A stretch of 22,789 nt of DNA, taken from the NCBI GenBank assembly GCA_000969725.1, contig JXSR01S063001.1, one strand, 5' to 3'. Source of the DNA: Ophiothrix spiculata. Lineage: Eukaryota > Echinodermata > Ophiuroidea > Amphilepidida > Ophiotrichidae. The notes beneath the pieces were generated by a model. The model ran no database searches and was not told where the DNA came from. It saw only the letters and a list, made by a program, of their open reading frames with translations. Made by a program: the position numbers and the translations under genes. Shown piece by piece: positions 1 through 8,939 of the stretch. Position 1 is the stretch's first letter. Every line of letters begins with the position of its first letter.

Positions 1-480
1 AGGTAGGCCTACCTAAATTGTGTGTCTTTTTATATAGCATTGACCGCATTACCATTAGCGGAAAGATATGCCCAGGCTATGCGTTATCAGCGTGCACATG
101 CACATGTAAACGCACCCCGTAATGATCGCGTATTTATGCGTTACTCTAGCGCGTAGTCAACTCGCACGCTGATGACCCTTTCATGCAAACAAATACTTTG
201 ATTATTCTTCCTACTCAAAGAAGAAATTAGTGCTATGTTTAAACACTTGTAAAAAAAAATTGCCCAAAGTGATTTTTTGGGGATTTTGGATATGTGATTC
301 TACAATTTTTTCCGCACCAGTACATACCAAAAAACGGTTTGAGGATTTTATTCTACCTCAAGTTTCCCTACGCTCTAACTAGAAACAGATTTGTTTCAAT
401 CCGAGGTGTAAATTTAGAGCCAGAAATAGAGAGACTATATGACCAGCGAATTTCGAAGGTTGTATTCTTTAAAATATCTA
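1..480. other. Unassigned non-coding DNA with a CpG-dense patch
   Basis: No coding region or RNA gene is recognisable. Bases from about 58 to 175 are richer in CG dinucleotides than the AT-rich surroundings and hold a short inverted repeat (listed separately). An 81-codon reading frame at 294-539 has low-complexity AT-driven composition and no recognisable domain, so it is not called as a gene. Confidence 0.5.
86..173. repeat. Short inverted repeat in the CpG-dense patch
   Basis: ATCAGCGTGC at 86-95 is the exact reverse complement of GCACGCTGAT at 164-173, and the match extends to 12 bases with one mismatch. TATGCGTTA also occurs twice between and beside the arms as a direct repeat. This could be the remnant of a transposon end or a chance hairpin. 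No target-site duplication was found. Confidence 0.4.
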
Positions 481-580
481 AATATATGACATTATTGCTG
501 ATTTCAACGTGTCAAAGAAATGGATTAACATGTTCATAATTTTCATAATGTTTTCAAATTTATAAACGAATTATATTATT

Positions 581-868
581 GATAACATACACGAAAAGAA
601 CCGAAATTTCATTCATCTCAAAATCAGCCTCCTGACAACTTTAACTCATTTTATGCTGACCATATTTCGTAATCGGTTTTGATGTAAATTTCAATTTTTC
701 GAAATTACGGACTAAATTTAGCTTGCATTATTTAGGTCATTTAACAGTTTGAGAAGGTGACTCATTAAGAAAACTCCGTACTATTTATTGCGGCAAACTA
801 CATATCATTTCATATAATATCTCGGTGAATACACATTTGAATTGAACTTCAAGTTCACAATACACTTA
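581..868 (+). repeat. Duplication block A1 (paralogue of 11735-12047)
   Basis: This stretch aligns collinearly with 11735-12047. Shared segments include the run containing TCATTTCATATAATAT and CGGTGAATACAC, the run AAGAAAACTCC followed by GGCAAACTACATATCATTTC, and the phrase TTTAGCTTGCNTTNTTT. It is the first anchor of the tandem duplication. Weaker similarity may extend upstream to about position 490. No reading frame is conserved between the copies, so it is treated as non-coding. Confidence 0.75.
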
Positions 869-2199
869 ATTGTTGCTTATGCATAGCTTGACAGGTATAG
901 TTACATCAGAGTTCACATGGAATGAGAATTGCCCCTTTCCTCTTCTTGTGGTAAGTAATCAGATTCGGTTACATTCAACAACATGCATACTTTCTGTCAC
1001 TACCGACCAGCTACATTAGAGAGTGGAAAGACCTTTAAGAAAACACGCTTTACTTTCGTTTCGAAATAAGATCTGATTAGCTATATCTATCATTGGACTA
1101 ACATGAAGGGAATTTCGAGATGAAAGTAAAAGCTCGGATTCCTAATATAGCATCATCATCGACAACGTTGGCTACAAACTGGTATCGTTATATCGGTCAA
1201 ATTTCGCTGACATTATTACTAATAGATGAGTTAGAGTGACACTTCGATTCGAATTTGAACTTACTCTTTTGTTCACAAAGTATAGAGATTAATAATAGTA
1301 TTGCAATAAGTGATATGAGTTTCTGTCAGAAAAAAAGCTTTTTACCGATTATAAACATACAAGTTTTCCGTCATTGTGCGATGGAAGTTGTACAAAAATA
1401 ATGCCCCGTGTTGGAAGGATGGATTTATCCCCTCGGTTTGACAAGTTACATATTTTTCCTATTCAAGTTTTGTTCTAACATTATATAATTTGTTAGAACA
1501 TGAAATTGAATTCAGAGATTATTTTTCTTGTCTTAATACTACCTTTAATAAAATATCCCATTAAATAAACCCACACATTCAAATTAAATTTGACTGCACC
1601 AAATTCATCTTTTATGAAAGCGATGATTTTCATTTAGCAGATTATATCTACTACGCAATAAAAACACTTTTATGTAAGTCTGCAGTGTGAATCATAGTAC
1701 CCTTGAAAGATTGTATAATCTTGATAATAGTAATGCAAGTGTATAAAGGATATTGCTTTAAGAGTCGCTGAGTTTACATATATATAAGTTACACAAATTT
1801 TATGACAATCACAATACAAAATAAGGCATCACTTTTTTTTAAATATATATAGCAGTACCTGCTTGCAATGTCCTGGGCACGTAATGTCATTTCGAAATAT
1901 GATAATTATAACGCTATTTGATTTATTACTTTTCCTCGTTTGATCCTGTGTGTGAAATTCACGTTCAAGTCATGAGTCAAGCATCACTCAATACGTGCAA
2001 GAAGTAGAAAATTATGCTTAAACTATCCATATTTCTACCAAAGGAGGCAAAAATAAAAGAGTGACTGAATGTTTTCAAATATATCAGCTATGACAATATT
2101 TTAATCGACCGGTTTTAGCTAGCCATCTTGGAACCTGTGTGTTAGTGGTGGAATTATCCCTTTCTCATGTTTATGCCCTTTCAATCTTTTTATAATGCC
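869..2199. other. Unassigned non-coding DNA
   Basis: This AT-rich stretch has stop codons in all frames and no domain, RNA gene or clear repeat apart from a small hairpin at 1471-1500. It has no obvious counterpart in unit B. Only short simple-sequence runs are visible, for example TATATATA near 1775 and 1845. Confidence 0.5.
1471..1500. repeat. Perfect 10-bp-arm inverted repeat
   Basis: TGTTCTAACA at 1471-1480 and TGTTAGAACA at 1491-1500 are exact reverse complements separated by 10 AT-only bases, so a hairpin could form. No function is implied. AT-rich DNA produces some such structures by chance, although ten perfect base pairs is longer than typical. Confidence 0.6.
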
Positions 2200-2329
2200 C
2201 TTAATATCTTGGTTTTGTTTGTTTTATTTTATGCTTATTTGGATGGTAATGTTTGTTATATTGTGTATATTTGTGATATGGTACTATTGTAAATAAAATT
2301 TGAACTTGAAGTTGAAAAAACACTTGACA
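2200..2329 (+). mobile_element. Possible 3' tail of a truncated non-LTR retrotransposon
   Basis: The stretch ends in AATAAAATTTGAACTTGAAG followed by a short A run. An AATAAA-like signal running into a degenerate TTGAAC-type simple repeat is the usual 3' end of many CR1/L2-type elements in animals. No reverse-transcriptase sequence is visible upstream, so this would be an extreme 5' truncation. It could equally be chance AT-rich sequence. Confidence 0.25.
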
Positions 2330-2789
2330 TTAAATATGAAAACCAAAGAGGTTAAGAGAACCTGGTGCAGAATAATGTTAGTAAAGCAAATCGATTGGTC
2401 TAAATACCTCATTTGACAGAAACATTAACAACTTTACATTACTTATTGAAGACATTTCACTTTAATTGATAAGCACGTTCTATAAAGAAGCGGGTTTAGC
2501 ATTTTGAAGGAATATTTTTCGGCAAAAAAATTTGTATCAAGCGTAAGAAGAAATCTATTTAACGTGCTGAATAAAGTCTTTTTTTAAAAGAACACGAAAA
2601 GTACTTTAGTTGGAAGTTCCAAGTTTGGTTCAAAACATAACGTTTAGCATTCTTGCAAAATAATCAAAACAATACAGATAAAGAAATACATAAAATGATC
2701 AAAAGTAATAATTTAAGAGTACCAGAATGCAACAACCACCCAAGCCACTTTAAAAGCCTAACCCAAAAATACACACTACAATTTGCCTA
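2330..2789. other. Unassigned non-coding DNA
   Basis: Nothing recognisable lies between the possible retrotransposon tail and the left target-site duplication of the Harbinger-like element at 2793. Reading frames are short and interrupted. Confidence 0.5.
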
Positions 2790-3268
2790 TTAAGGCGCTG
2801 TCACACATCACCGTATTGAGCTAAAACGTATAAATAACGTACACAGGTTAGGCTATACGGTGACGAGAAACATTATACGGTGAAGAAATCCATACAATAA
2901 ACGTATTGATTAACGAACATGAAACGAATAGACCGTACGATGACCGTACGACTTGCGGATAAGAAGCAGAAAAGTTGTCTCGTCTCACTGAACAACGCCG
3001 GATGAGAACCGGACGCGTGCCGTACTAAACGAATAAATTAAGTATGAGGAACGTACACAACGAATAAATAACGTACAAGTAGTCACAGAGAAAATAGCCA
3101 AGGTAGATCTCCACTTGAAAATCAACCTCTTCAAACTTTCCGGTTCGCAAGTTTCATTATAATAATTCCCCAGTGCACAAAACTACTCTATAACAAAACC
3201 CCGGGGCGGGGGTAACTGACATTTGTGTATGGGTAACCACCCGAGATCCGTCGGTGGCCCTATGTGAG

Positions 3269-3290
3269 ACCATCGAGATATCTCGATGGT
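3269..3290. repeat. 22-bp perfect palindrome
   Basis: Positions 3270-3289 read CCATCGAGATATCTCGATGG, which equals its own reverse complement, and the palindrome extends one base on each side. It lies in the nested CCCCGGG-ended element, bracketed by GAGACC on its left and right. It could be an extended cruciform-forming site, a transposase site, or the junction of two head-to-head repeat copies. Confidence 0.8.
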
Positions 3291-3347
3291 GAGACCAATT
3301 GGCAAAAATGAGTGAAATCATACCCTATCTTAGACCATAAATATACT

Positions 3348-3413
3348 ATATCTGTTCGAATAGATACCCTATCCGAGCCCATATCTGTTCGAATGAATCC
3401 CCTATCTGAGACT
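3348..3413 (+). repeat. 33-bp tandem duplication within iterated 17-mer array
   Basis: Two 33-bp units, at 3348-3380 and 3381-3413, each begin ATATCTGTTCGAA and end in a CCCTATCnGAG-type motif. Related single motifs occur at about 3257, 3320, 3563, 3595 and 3635. Together they form a dispersed array in the nested element, with consensus roughly GATACCCTATCTGAGAC. Confidence 0.7.
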
Positions 3414-4449
3414 ATACGCAAATGTGACGAAATAATTATTACAAGAACTGTAAAAATGTAATTGTACACCATTTGAACACTTTTAAGAATTGTTTCTAGG
3501 TATTTGAAACACTTTCATTGGCAATTTAAGGCATCATTGTCATTAATTGAACAACTAAGTTTGATACCCTATCAGGGACTTAAAATACAAATTTGATACC
3601 CTACGTGAGACTTGCAGAGTACTAGGTCGATTTTGATACGCTATATTGCAAGTCTCGAGACCTGTTAAGGTCTTTTGGTAGCTCAGGGGGTTACCCGGTC
3701 AGAATACCCATTACTACCCGGGGACAAAACACATAATACAATTATAGCATTATAATACCCCCCTCCTCCCCTGGAAATGTTGTTTTCAAAATTAATTTAT
3801 TAATTCGTTAGCCATCCGGTGGGAATTCGGTTTGTGAACGTTTCATACGGTATCTATTCGTTAGACCTACGGTTTAAGCTCGATATGTATACGGTCACTG
3901 CGTTTCATATTCGGTATGCATACGGTGTATGCGTCTCATGTTCGGTAATAATACGTTGAATCCCTGGTTCATTGCACATGACGGATGCACACCGTACATT
4001 AACGATTGCATAACGTATGAGTAGCGGACGAATAGCGTACAAAACGTACAAACTCCGTCCATCAACCGTACACACACCGTCCTGAGAGTTTTGACCTTGC
4101 TCAAAACATGACAACGTACTCAACGTGCGCAAAACGCATTCCCGCCGGATGGATAACGAATTGAACGTGTTTCTACCGAATGCATAACGAACATCACCGT
4201 ATAATCAAAACAGTGTACGTTATTCGTACGTTTTCGTCAATACGGTGATGTGTGACAGCGCCTTTAAATACTTGATGAACGGATAATTGACCAAAATACA
4301 TATCGTCACTCAAACACATATAATCATTTCGTAGCTGTGTATAATTTCATATAGAAATCTACACGTTTTTGTCAAGTAGCATATCAAAGCTGATAAGCAT
4401 ATTACCGTATGTATACTGTATCATCTCACGTATCGATATAAATTAATAC

Positions 4450-5004
4450 TTAAGTGGTCAAGGTCCTCCACATGACCGTTAGTGGTCAAGGGGGGGGGGG
4501 GGCCCATATGGACCCAACCCCGAAAGAGCGCTTTCGCGAAGGAATTTTACTTTGAAACTCTGGTCACAGGTAAAGTACCTCAAAAGAACCATAACAAAGA
4601 AAAAAATTGAAAATCGGACAAGCCGTTTCAAAATGGCGGCCAAAACAAATTTTGCCGTGTCGCGTCAACATTTTCCCGCCATAAAATTGAAAACTCACTT
4701 TCCAATGGAATTTTTCAATAAAATTTGGCACATATTTGCAGTATGTAAGTACAAATACATTCCTGAAATAAAATTGGAAAAAAAGTTGTTCGGTTACGAT
4801 TTTATGGGCAAAACAAATTTGAAGAGCGCCCTCGAAAATGCTTATTTATGCTTGTTAGCATGGGAAGGTGTGGGTCGTTTTGATTTTTTTTGCCGCCAAG
4901 TGAAGGGTATGGTAAAGTTAGACAAATATATAGAGGGGCGATGAAAAATTTCTTCGCGTTTCTGCGTGAACGCGCAAAAACCAAATATTGGTTTGACCAC
5001 TTAA
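4450..5004 (+). mobile_element. MITE with TTAA flanks and GTGGTCAA termini (copy 1)
   Basis: The element is bounded by TTAA at 4450-4453 and TTAA at 5001-5004. The terminal inverted repeats are GTGGTCAA (4454-4461) and TTGACCAC (4993-5000). A second GTGGTCAAGG lies just inside the left end (4482-4491) and runs into a 13-G homopolymer (4490-4502), followed by the near-palindrome around CCATATGG. A TTAA target is characteristic of piggyBac-type transposons, but these ends do not show the usual CCC start, so the superfamily is tentative. A second copy lies in reverse at 11077-11596. Reading frames inside, including 4552-4944, are interrupted or shifted in the second copy and are not considered genes. 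Confidence 0.75.
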
Positions 5005-5224
5005 ATGTTAATATTCTGTGTGCAGTTCAATGTCAAGGAAAGGCATATGGCATTAGATCAACAAAGGAGAATTGGGACAGAGTACAGAGCGTGATGCAGA
5101 ATAATATTGGTAACTCATATCGATTGGTTTTATAAGCTCTCGGGTGCTTGCTTGGTATTTGACAAAACTAAAAATATCTTATTTGTACACTTACTGCAGA
5201 CAATCCAGTTAATAAACACATTCA

Positions 5225-5445
5225 TGGATTTAGAAAAGTCGACATTTTCCCTGTTTCAAACTTGTAAAACATTTTGTATGGTTCAAACGTCAGTCAGATT
5301 TAATGGCTTATCAATATCTGAATTTAGAATATACTCAAATAGTAAAAACAAACGTGCTTAAAATTTGTAATGAAGACATAACTGAATTTCGCATCAAAAC
5401 ATAGAAAATCCACATAATCATTTTTACTTGCAATTTGAATACACA
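5225..5445 (+). repeat. Duplication block A2 (paralogue of 15140-15395)
   Basis: This aligns in order with 15140-15395. Shared runs include TTCATGGATTT, TTTTCCCTGTTT, ATATCTGAATTTA, AAATAGTAAAAACAAAC and CTTGCAATTTGAATACACAA. Small indels that are not multiples of three separate the copies, which argues against conserved coding. It lies about 220 bases downstream of the TTAA MITE and is the second anchor of the tandem duplication. Confidence 0.75.
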
Positions 5446-5751
5446 ATATACCCAACACAAACTGACTAAATAGCATCATAATCCTTGAAACTTAGAGAAG
5501 AAACAGCAACAACCATATAAAAGGCAGTAGATTTAACAAAGGATTGATTATTACACTTACTATTGTAAACATCTTATTCAAATTGATATGTAAACTCTCG
5601 ATATTAGTGCTGGCGCATATTTTCTGCCAGAAATTAAAACATGAGAAGGATATGCTTTCCAGAGGTAACAATTGAAGAATGTTTAAATTTGAGTTATTAC
5701 ATTTAAAAATGTTATATATCACATAGCCTTGGTTCAAGGTGGTGTTGGCAT
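5446..5751. other. Unassigned non-coding DNA
   Basis: This joins blocks A2 and A3. The corresponding interval in unit B is filled by different sequence including two retrotransposon fragments. A minus-strand frame at 5492-5737 is hydrophobic but AT-driven and lacks any recognisable family signature. Confidence 0.4.
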
Positions 5752-6296
5752 TTTTAAACGTAACCCTTTAATGGTTTAACTGTTAATATGTATTCCATGT
5801 TCTTGTTTAATATGTTTAGAATTTGCCTTGCATTGGCCAGTGGTGGTTTATTTGCCTTCTCGTTGGCTAGGTTCAATGTTCTTCGTAGGCTTTTTACGAT
5901 TGTTTTTAAAGTAAGTAAATAATTTTTTTGTTGCTATCATTATGAAAGGAAGTAAAACTAGAATGAAAAGGTCACTTTTCTGGTTCTTATTCATAATTAA
6001 TGATGACTGGACATTGACTCTGTAACAACACACAAAATAATCTTATCAAAATATCATAGGATGTCTAAGCAGTATGCACTGTGTGCCCGGGGGAAAAGTC
6101 CCTCGCATAAGCAGATGGAAAACATCGTTATATGTACTTGCCTTTTGAGTGGTTTTTCACAGTTGTAGTACAATCTTGTTGTTTTTTCCAAAGTATACCG
6201 ATGGGTGTGGTTTTTGTGTCAAAATAGGATTACAGGTTAGTCATATTATCAGTCTGGCAGACAGGTCCCCATACAGTTTTTGAAGACCCCCAGGAC

Positions 6297-7025
6297 TATG
6301 TGCCCCGTCATATCTAAGGCCCAAACCATAGTCGGCCTCCAAAAAAAAAATCCCTACCAAACATTTGGTCGTGACGTCAAAATGGCGAGTGACTCCAAAC
6401 AAAATAGAGATGAGACCAAATAAAATTTCACGCTAGATTGCACATGTTATTGAATTGCCATATTGGACCAAATGTTTGTTACCCGTTCATACTTTAAATT
6501 CGATGGCAAATATTTGGTGACGTCACGACCAAATTTGGTAGGGACAATTTTGTTTGGAGGCCGACTATGGTTACGGCCTTAAGGTACCCTTTAATTTGTT
6601 CACCAAGGTGGGCATAGTAAATTACGAGATACGGGCCATTGAATCTGAGCATAGTAAAAAATCACGTCCAAAAATCGAATTTCTAATTTCATCAGAAACG
6701 TTACTTTTGAAGTATATTCTATCATATTAATCAGATTTCAACATCCAAAACATAAGACAAATGTTTTAAAAATCGAGATAATAATCCTTTTTCCATTCAA
6801 GTTTTACCAGTGCAGAAACTTTAAACTCGATTTTCTCAGAACTATGGTTTTCTGAATCAGTCTATATGTATTTTTCCAATTTGGATGTAACTTTGCAATG
6901 AACATCGAACCAAAAGCAAGGTATCATTATAAAGCTTAATTTATACTCTTTCAGATAAAAAATAAAAATATCAATTCTCATTTTGGGACCCTTCAGGTAC
7001 GTTTCGATATGACGGGACACATATG
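6297..7025. mobile_element. Inverted-repeat element (about 464 bp without insertion), copy A
   Basis: The left end TATGTGCCCCGTCATATC and the right end GATATGACGGGACACATATG are imperfect inverted repeats of about 33 bp once the inserted MITE (6318-6579) is removed. The left arm then continues with AAGGTACC, matching GGTACGTTTC beside the right arm. Unit B has an uninterrupted copy at 18766-19224. No coding sequence is present. It looks like a non-autonomous DNA element of unassigned superfamily. The target-site duplication is unclear because the ends carry the self-complementary CATATG. Confidence 0.6.
6318..6579. mobile_element. PIF/Harbinger-like MITE, 262 bp, with empty site in unit B
   Basis: The terminal inverted repeats start GGCCCAAACCATAGTCGGCC on the left. 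The right end, reverse-complemented, starts AGGCCGTAACCATAGTCGG, and the match covers about 25 bases. TAA flanks both sides (6315-6317 and 6580-6582). The boundary base is ambiguous, so a TA duplication with AGGCC ends is also possible. The GGCC-type end with a TWA target fits PIF/Harbinger. The paralogous site in unit B (about 18780-18800) runs CATATCTAAAGGTACC without the element, showing insertion after the duplication. There is no coding capacity. Interior pieces such as CAAATATTTGGTGACGTCAC and TTTGGTCGTGACGTCA extend the inverted symmetry. Confidence 0.85.
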
Positions 7026-7105
7026 TAGTTTGAAGTATCATTTTTGCTGTTAATACAAACTTTCAGCAGACATATGGAAAACATAGATGATACTTCAAAC
7101 TACAT
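7023..7105. repeat. Perfect 19-bp inverted repeat (hairpin)
   Basis: ATGTAGTTTGAAGTATCAT at 7023-7041 is the exact reverse complement of 7087-7105, with a 45-base spacer that itself contains GCTG/CAGC arms. It directly abuts the right end of the inverted-repeat element. In unit B the left arm is degraded (about 19222-19240) while the right arm is largely kept. Confidence 0.75.
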
Positions 7106-8284
7106 AATGAAGGAAAACAAATACAGATATTCCTCTTATTTAAACAGAAACAAAAATGTTTTTCTTATAATAACAAAAGCAAGAATACATATCTCTTACA
7201 TTCAAAGTATTATCACAAGAATGTTAAGAGGAATAATGTCACGAGGTTAGTAAATCTGCAAGTCTTTAATTACATCTATATACTTTAAAATGGGTTTTAG
7301 CGGGTGCGAATGATGAAAATCAGTCTGAAGGACCCGTTCCATGATTACTACTTTGTGCTTATCAACATTGTTAAAACTGGTCAACAACGCTTACTTTTTA
7401 TTCCGAATATCTTAGAATTCAGAGAAGAATCAGTTTGAACTCAGAATTAAACCGCTGAGGCCGGCGATTGGGTTTCACCGAAATATTCAGAATATTTGTT
7501 TTTCTCGCAGTTAGTTATAACTGGGGAGCATGGGGCAAAATTGGGTATCTCTGCTATTTAACCTTATTGGTAACATCAACTGCAAATCATTATTAAAACA
7601 TGAAATATTAAAAATCATAAACAACAAAAAAATCCCGACCGGAGAGCCAGGTAAAAACCAAAATTACTTTAACTTTGGCTAAATCTTTAAAAAAAAATGT
7701 GGGTTTTGTTTACTTTCGAATCTTATATAGGGAGATAACGCGTTTATATTTTTAAAGTGATAGTCTAGTGGTTATTGATATGGATAAAAAAAAATTGGCC
7801 ACCAAAACAAGAGATGAAATTGGAAAATTGGAAAAAAATGTGTTTGTCAAATGGTAAAAAGTCCATGAAAACTTGTATTACAGGCACCTTAACAATGGAA
7901 AATATTCACATTGTTTTGCGATTACCATCGAAATACCATCGCTTTTTACAAGAGAAACATTTTGAGGTATTTTCTGACATTTTCGAAAATATGCCCTCAT
8001 AGGCTCTAAAGACATGACTCCTGATATGATCATTTACGTTCGTAGATATAACTCAAGAACACTTGCTTATGTTAGTGAATAAAATGCTTTCCTCAATATC
8101 TAAATACAGTTAAGCCCATTTGCCTTGGTATAGATAAGTTATTTATCATAAATGTGCTACAAAAATGACATTTTCTTTACAAACGTAGAGCATGAACAAA
8201 TATATTTATGTGGCTAACATATTTTTCTTAATCTTAAAAAATACACTCTCTATAAACGTAATTTACCAAACTTTTAGTACTCTC

Positions 8285-8600
8285 AGTTTGCTATTGGCAA
8301 TAAAGCTCCAGGAAACGTAGTAAGAAACACATACCATGTATACAGGGCAGGTGTACTTTCAAGGAGAGTGCTCGGAATTGATGTTCCTTTTTTAATTAAT
8401 CACAAGTATACTTTTTCACCATTCCAATTAAACTTTCAACAGTCCAATTAAACACAATGATGTTGAGTCAGTATTCATTTACGACATTTCCATGTAATTT
8501 GAAGTTTCAGATTGTGTGAACGTTTTGCAAGCGACATGTTGATGACTTTAAAAAAAAAAAGGAGCGCGCGCGTTTATTTTCCAAGTAAATGTTCAGGAGG
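8285..8600 (+). repeat. AATAAAGCTCCAGG repeat, copy 1
   Basis: This contains GGCAATAAAGCTCCAGGAAA followed by about 300 bases also found at 12777-13090 and 22215-22460. Shared phrases include TGATGTT(C) with a T-rich run, CCAATTAAACTTTCAACAGT, GTTGAG and GTATTCATTTACG. The three copies indicate either a dispersed repeat or two duplication rounds. An AATAAA hexamer opens the block but no upstream gene is visible. Confidence 0.7.
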
Positions 8601-8707
8601 AAACATTATGCACTTTTGTAAACAATACAGGAAAATTATGTGCCAATGGTAACCTGCTGCTTAAATTAATTTCATTGCAGGAGTTAGAGTTTCCGTATAT
8701 GTTAATT

Positions 8708-8923
8708 TTTAAATGTTAAGAAAAGATTTAAATGTTAAGAAAAACTTGTTAGATATAATAAAACATATATGTTTATATGCCTCTTTGTTTTCCTATAATA
8801 ATAAAAAAATACCTCATTTATTAATACGTTTTATGGAAAGTTAAAGGGTTTGACAATTAAATCCGCTCGAAAAAACTTTTGACTTTCCCTCGACAATAAG
8901 CCAGAAACGCAAACAATCAAGAT
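8708..8923 (+). repeat. Near-identical duplicate of 22593-22789
   Basis: Apart from one substitution (G/A near 8748) and a 19-base indel near 8809, this segment is the same base for base as the last 197 bases of the window. It includes an internal tandem repeat of ATTTAAATGTTAAGAAAA. The flanking parts of the same paralogous block differ much more, so this piece has a different history, such as gene conversion, recent transposition or constraint. No open frame explains it. Confidence 0.85.
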
Positions 8924-8939
8924 TTAAATCCTTTATGTA

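Larger units (their letters stand above)
3200..3723. mobile_element. Nested CCCCGGG-ended element with ACAAAAC target duplication
   Basis: A 0.52-kb segment starts with CCCGGGGCGGGGG and ends with CTACCCGGGG, inside the Harbinger-like element. It is flanked by ACAAAAC at 3193-3199 and again at 3724-3730, consistent with a 7-8 bp target duplication. The terminal inverted repeats are imperfect. CCCCGGG, then CTGAC, GGGTAACC and GAG follow in the same order from each end but with different spacing. The interior contains six or seven degenerate copies of a GATACCCTATCTGAGAC-like 17-mer. It has no coding capacity. The superfamily is not assigned. A 7-8 bp target duplication is seen in hAT and P-type elements, but the termini do not clearly match either. 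Confidence 0.65.
2793..4263. mobile_element. Non-autonomous PIF/Harbinger-like DNA transposon, 1.47 kb, with nested insertion
   Basis: The termini are inverted repeats beginning AGGCGCTGTCACACATCACC. The first 27 bases of the left end match the reverse complement of the right end exactly, and weaker matching continues to about 52 bases. The element is flanked by TTA at 2790-2792 and TTA at 4264-4266. A TTA/TAA target duplication with a GGC-type terminus is typical of the PIF/Harbinger superfamily. Both subterminal regions are packed with short motifs of the type AACGTAC, ATACGGTGA and ACCGTAC in both orientations. Such subterminal arrays are common in Harbinger-type MITEs and may be transposase-binding sites. 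No transposase coding sequence is present, so mobilisation would need a partner in trans. A different inverted-repeat element (3200-3723) sits inside it. The perfect termini suggest moderately recent activity. Confidence 0.8.
5752..8935 (+). repeat. Duplication block A3 (paralogue of 18133-22789)
   Basis: This is the longest paralogous block. It begins with TAACCCTTTAATGGTT and the run TATGTATTCCATGTTCTTGTTT, and it continues collinearly with unit B for more than 3 kb. Similarity is high but uneven. Most of the block is about 85-90% identical by eye, while 8708-8923 is almost identical. Differences are the MITE at 6318-6579 (A only) and B-only segments opposite about 6170, 7490 and 8280. Frames open in one copy (for example 7775-8002) are shifted in the other, so I read the block as non-coding. 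Part of it is composed of transposon-like inverted-repeat elements. Confidence 0.8.

Noticed and set aside
294..539. 81-codon plus-strand frame
   Set aside because: It is AT-driven composition with no domain, no conserved paralogue and no splice or transcript evidence.
3674..3700. tRNA A-box-like GGTAGCTCAGGGGG
   Set aside because: It is part of the right inverted end of the nested CCCCGGG-ended element. No B box follows at tRNA spacing and no cloverleaf can be drawn.
4552..4944. 130-codon plus-strand frame
   Set aside because: It lies entirely within the TTAA MITE. The reversed copy at 11077-11596 has indels that break the frame, and no domain is recognisable.
7775..8002. 75-codon plus-strand frame in unit A
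   Set aside because: The paralogous region in unit B (about 20275-20475) is frame-shifted and its longest frame is on the other strand, so coding is unlikely.
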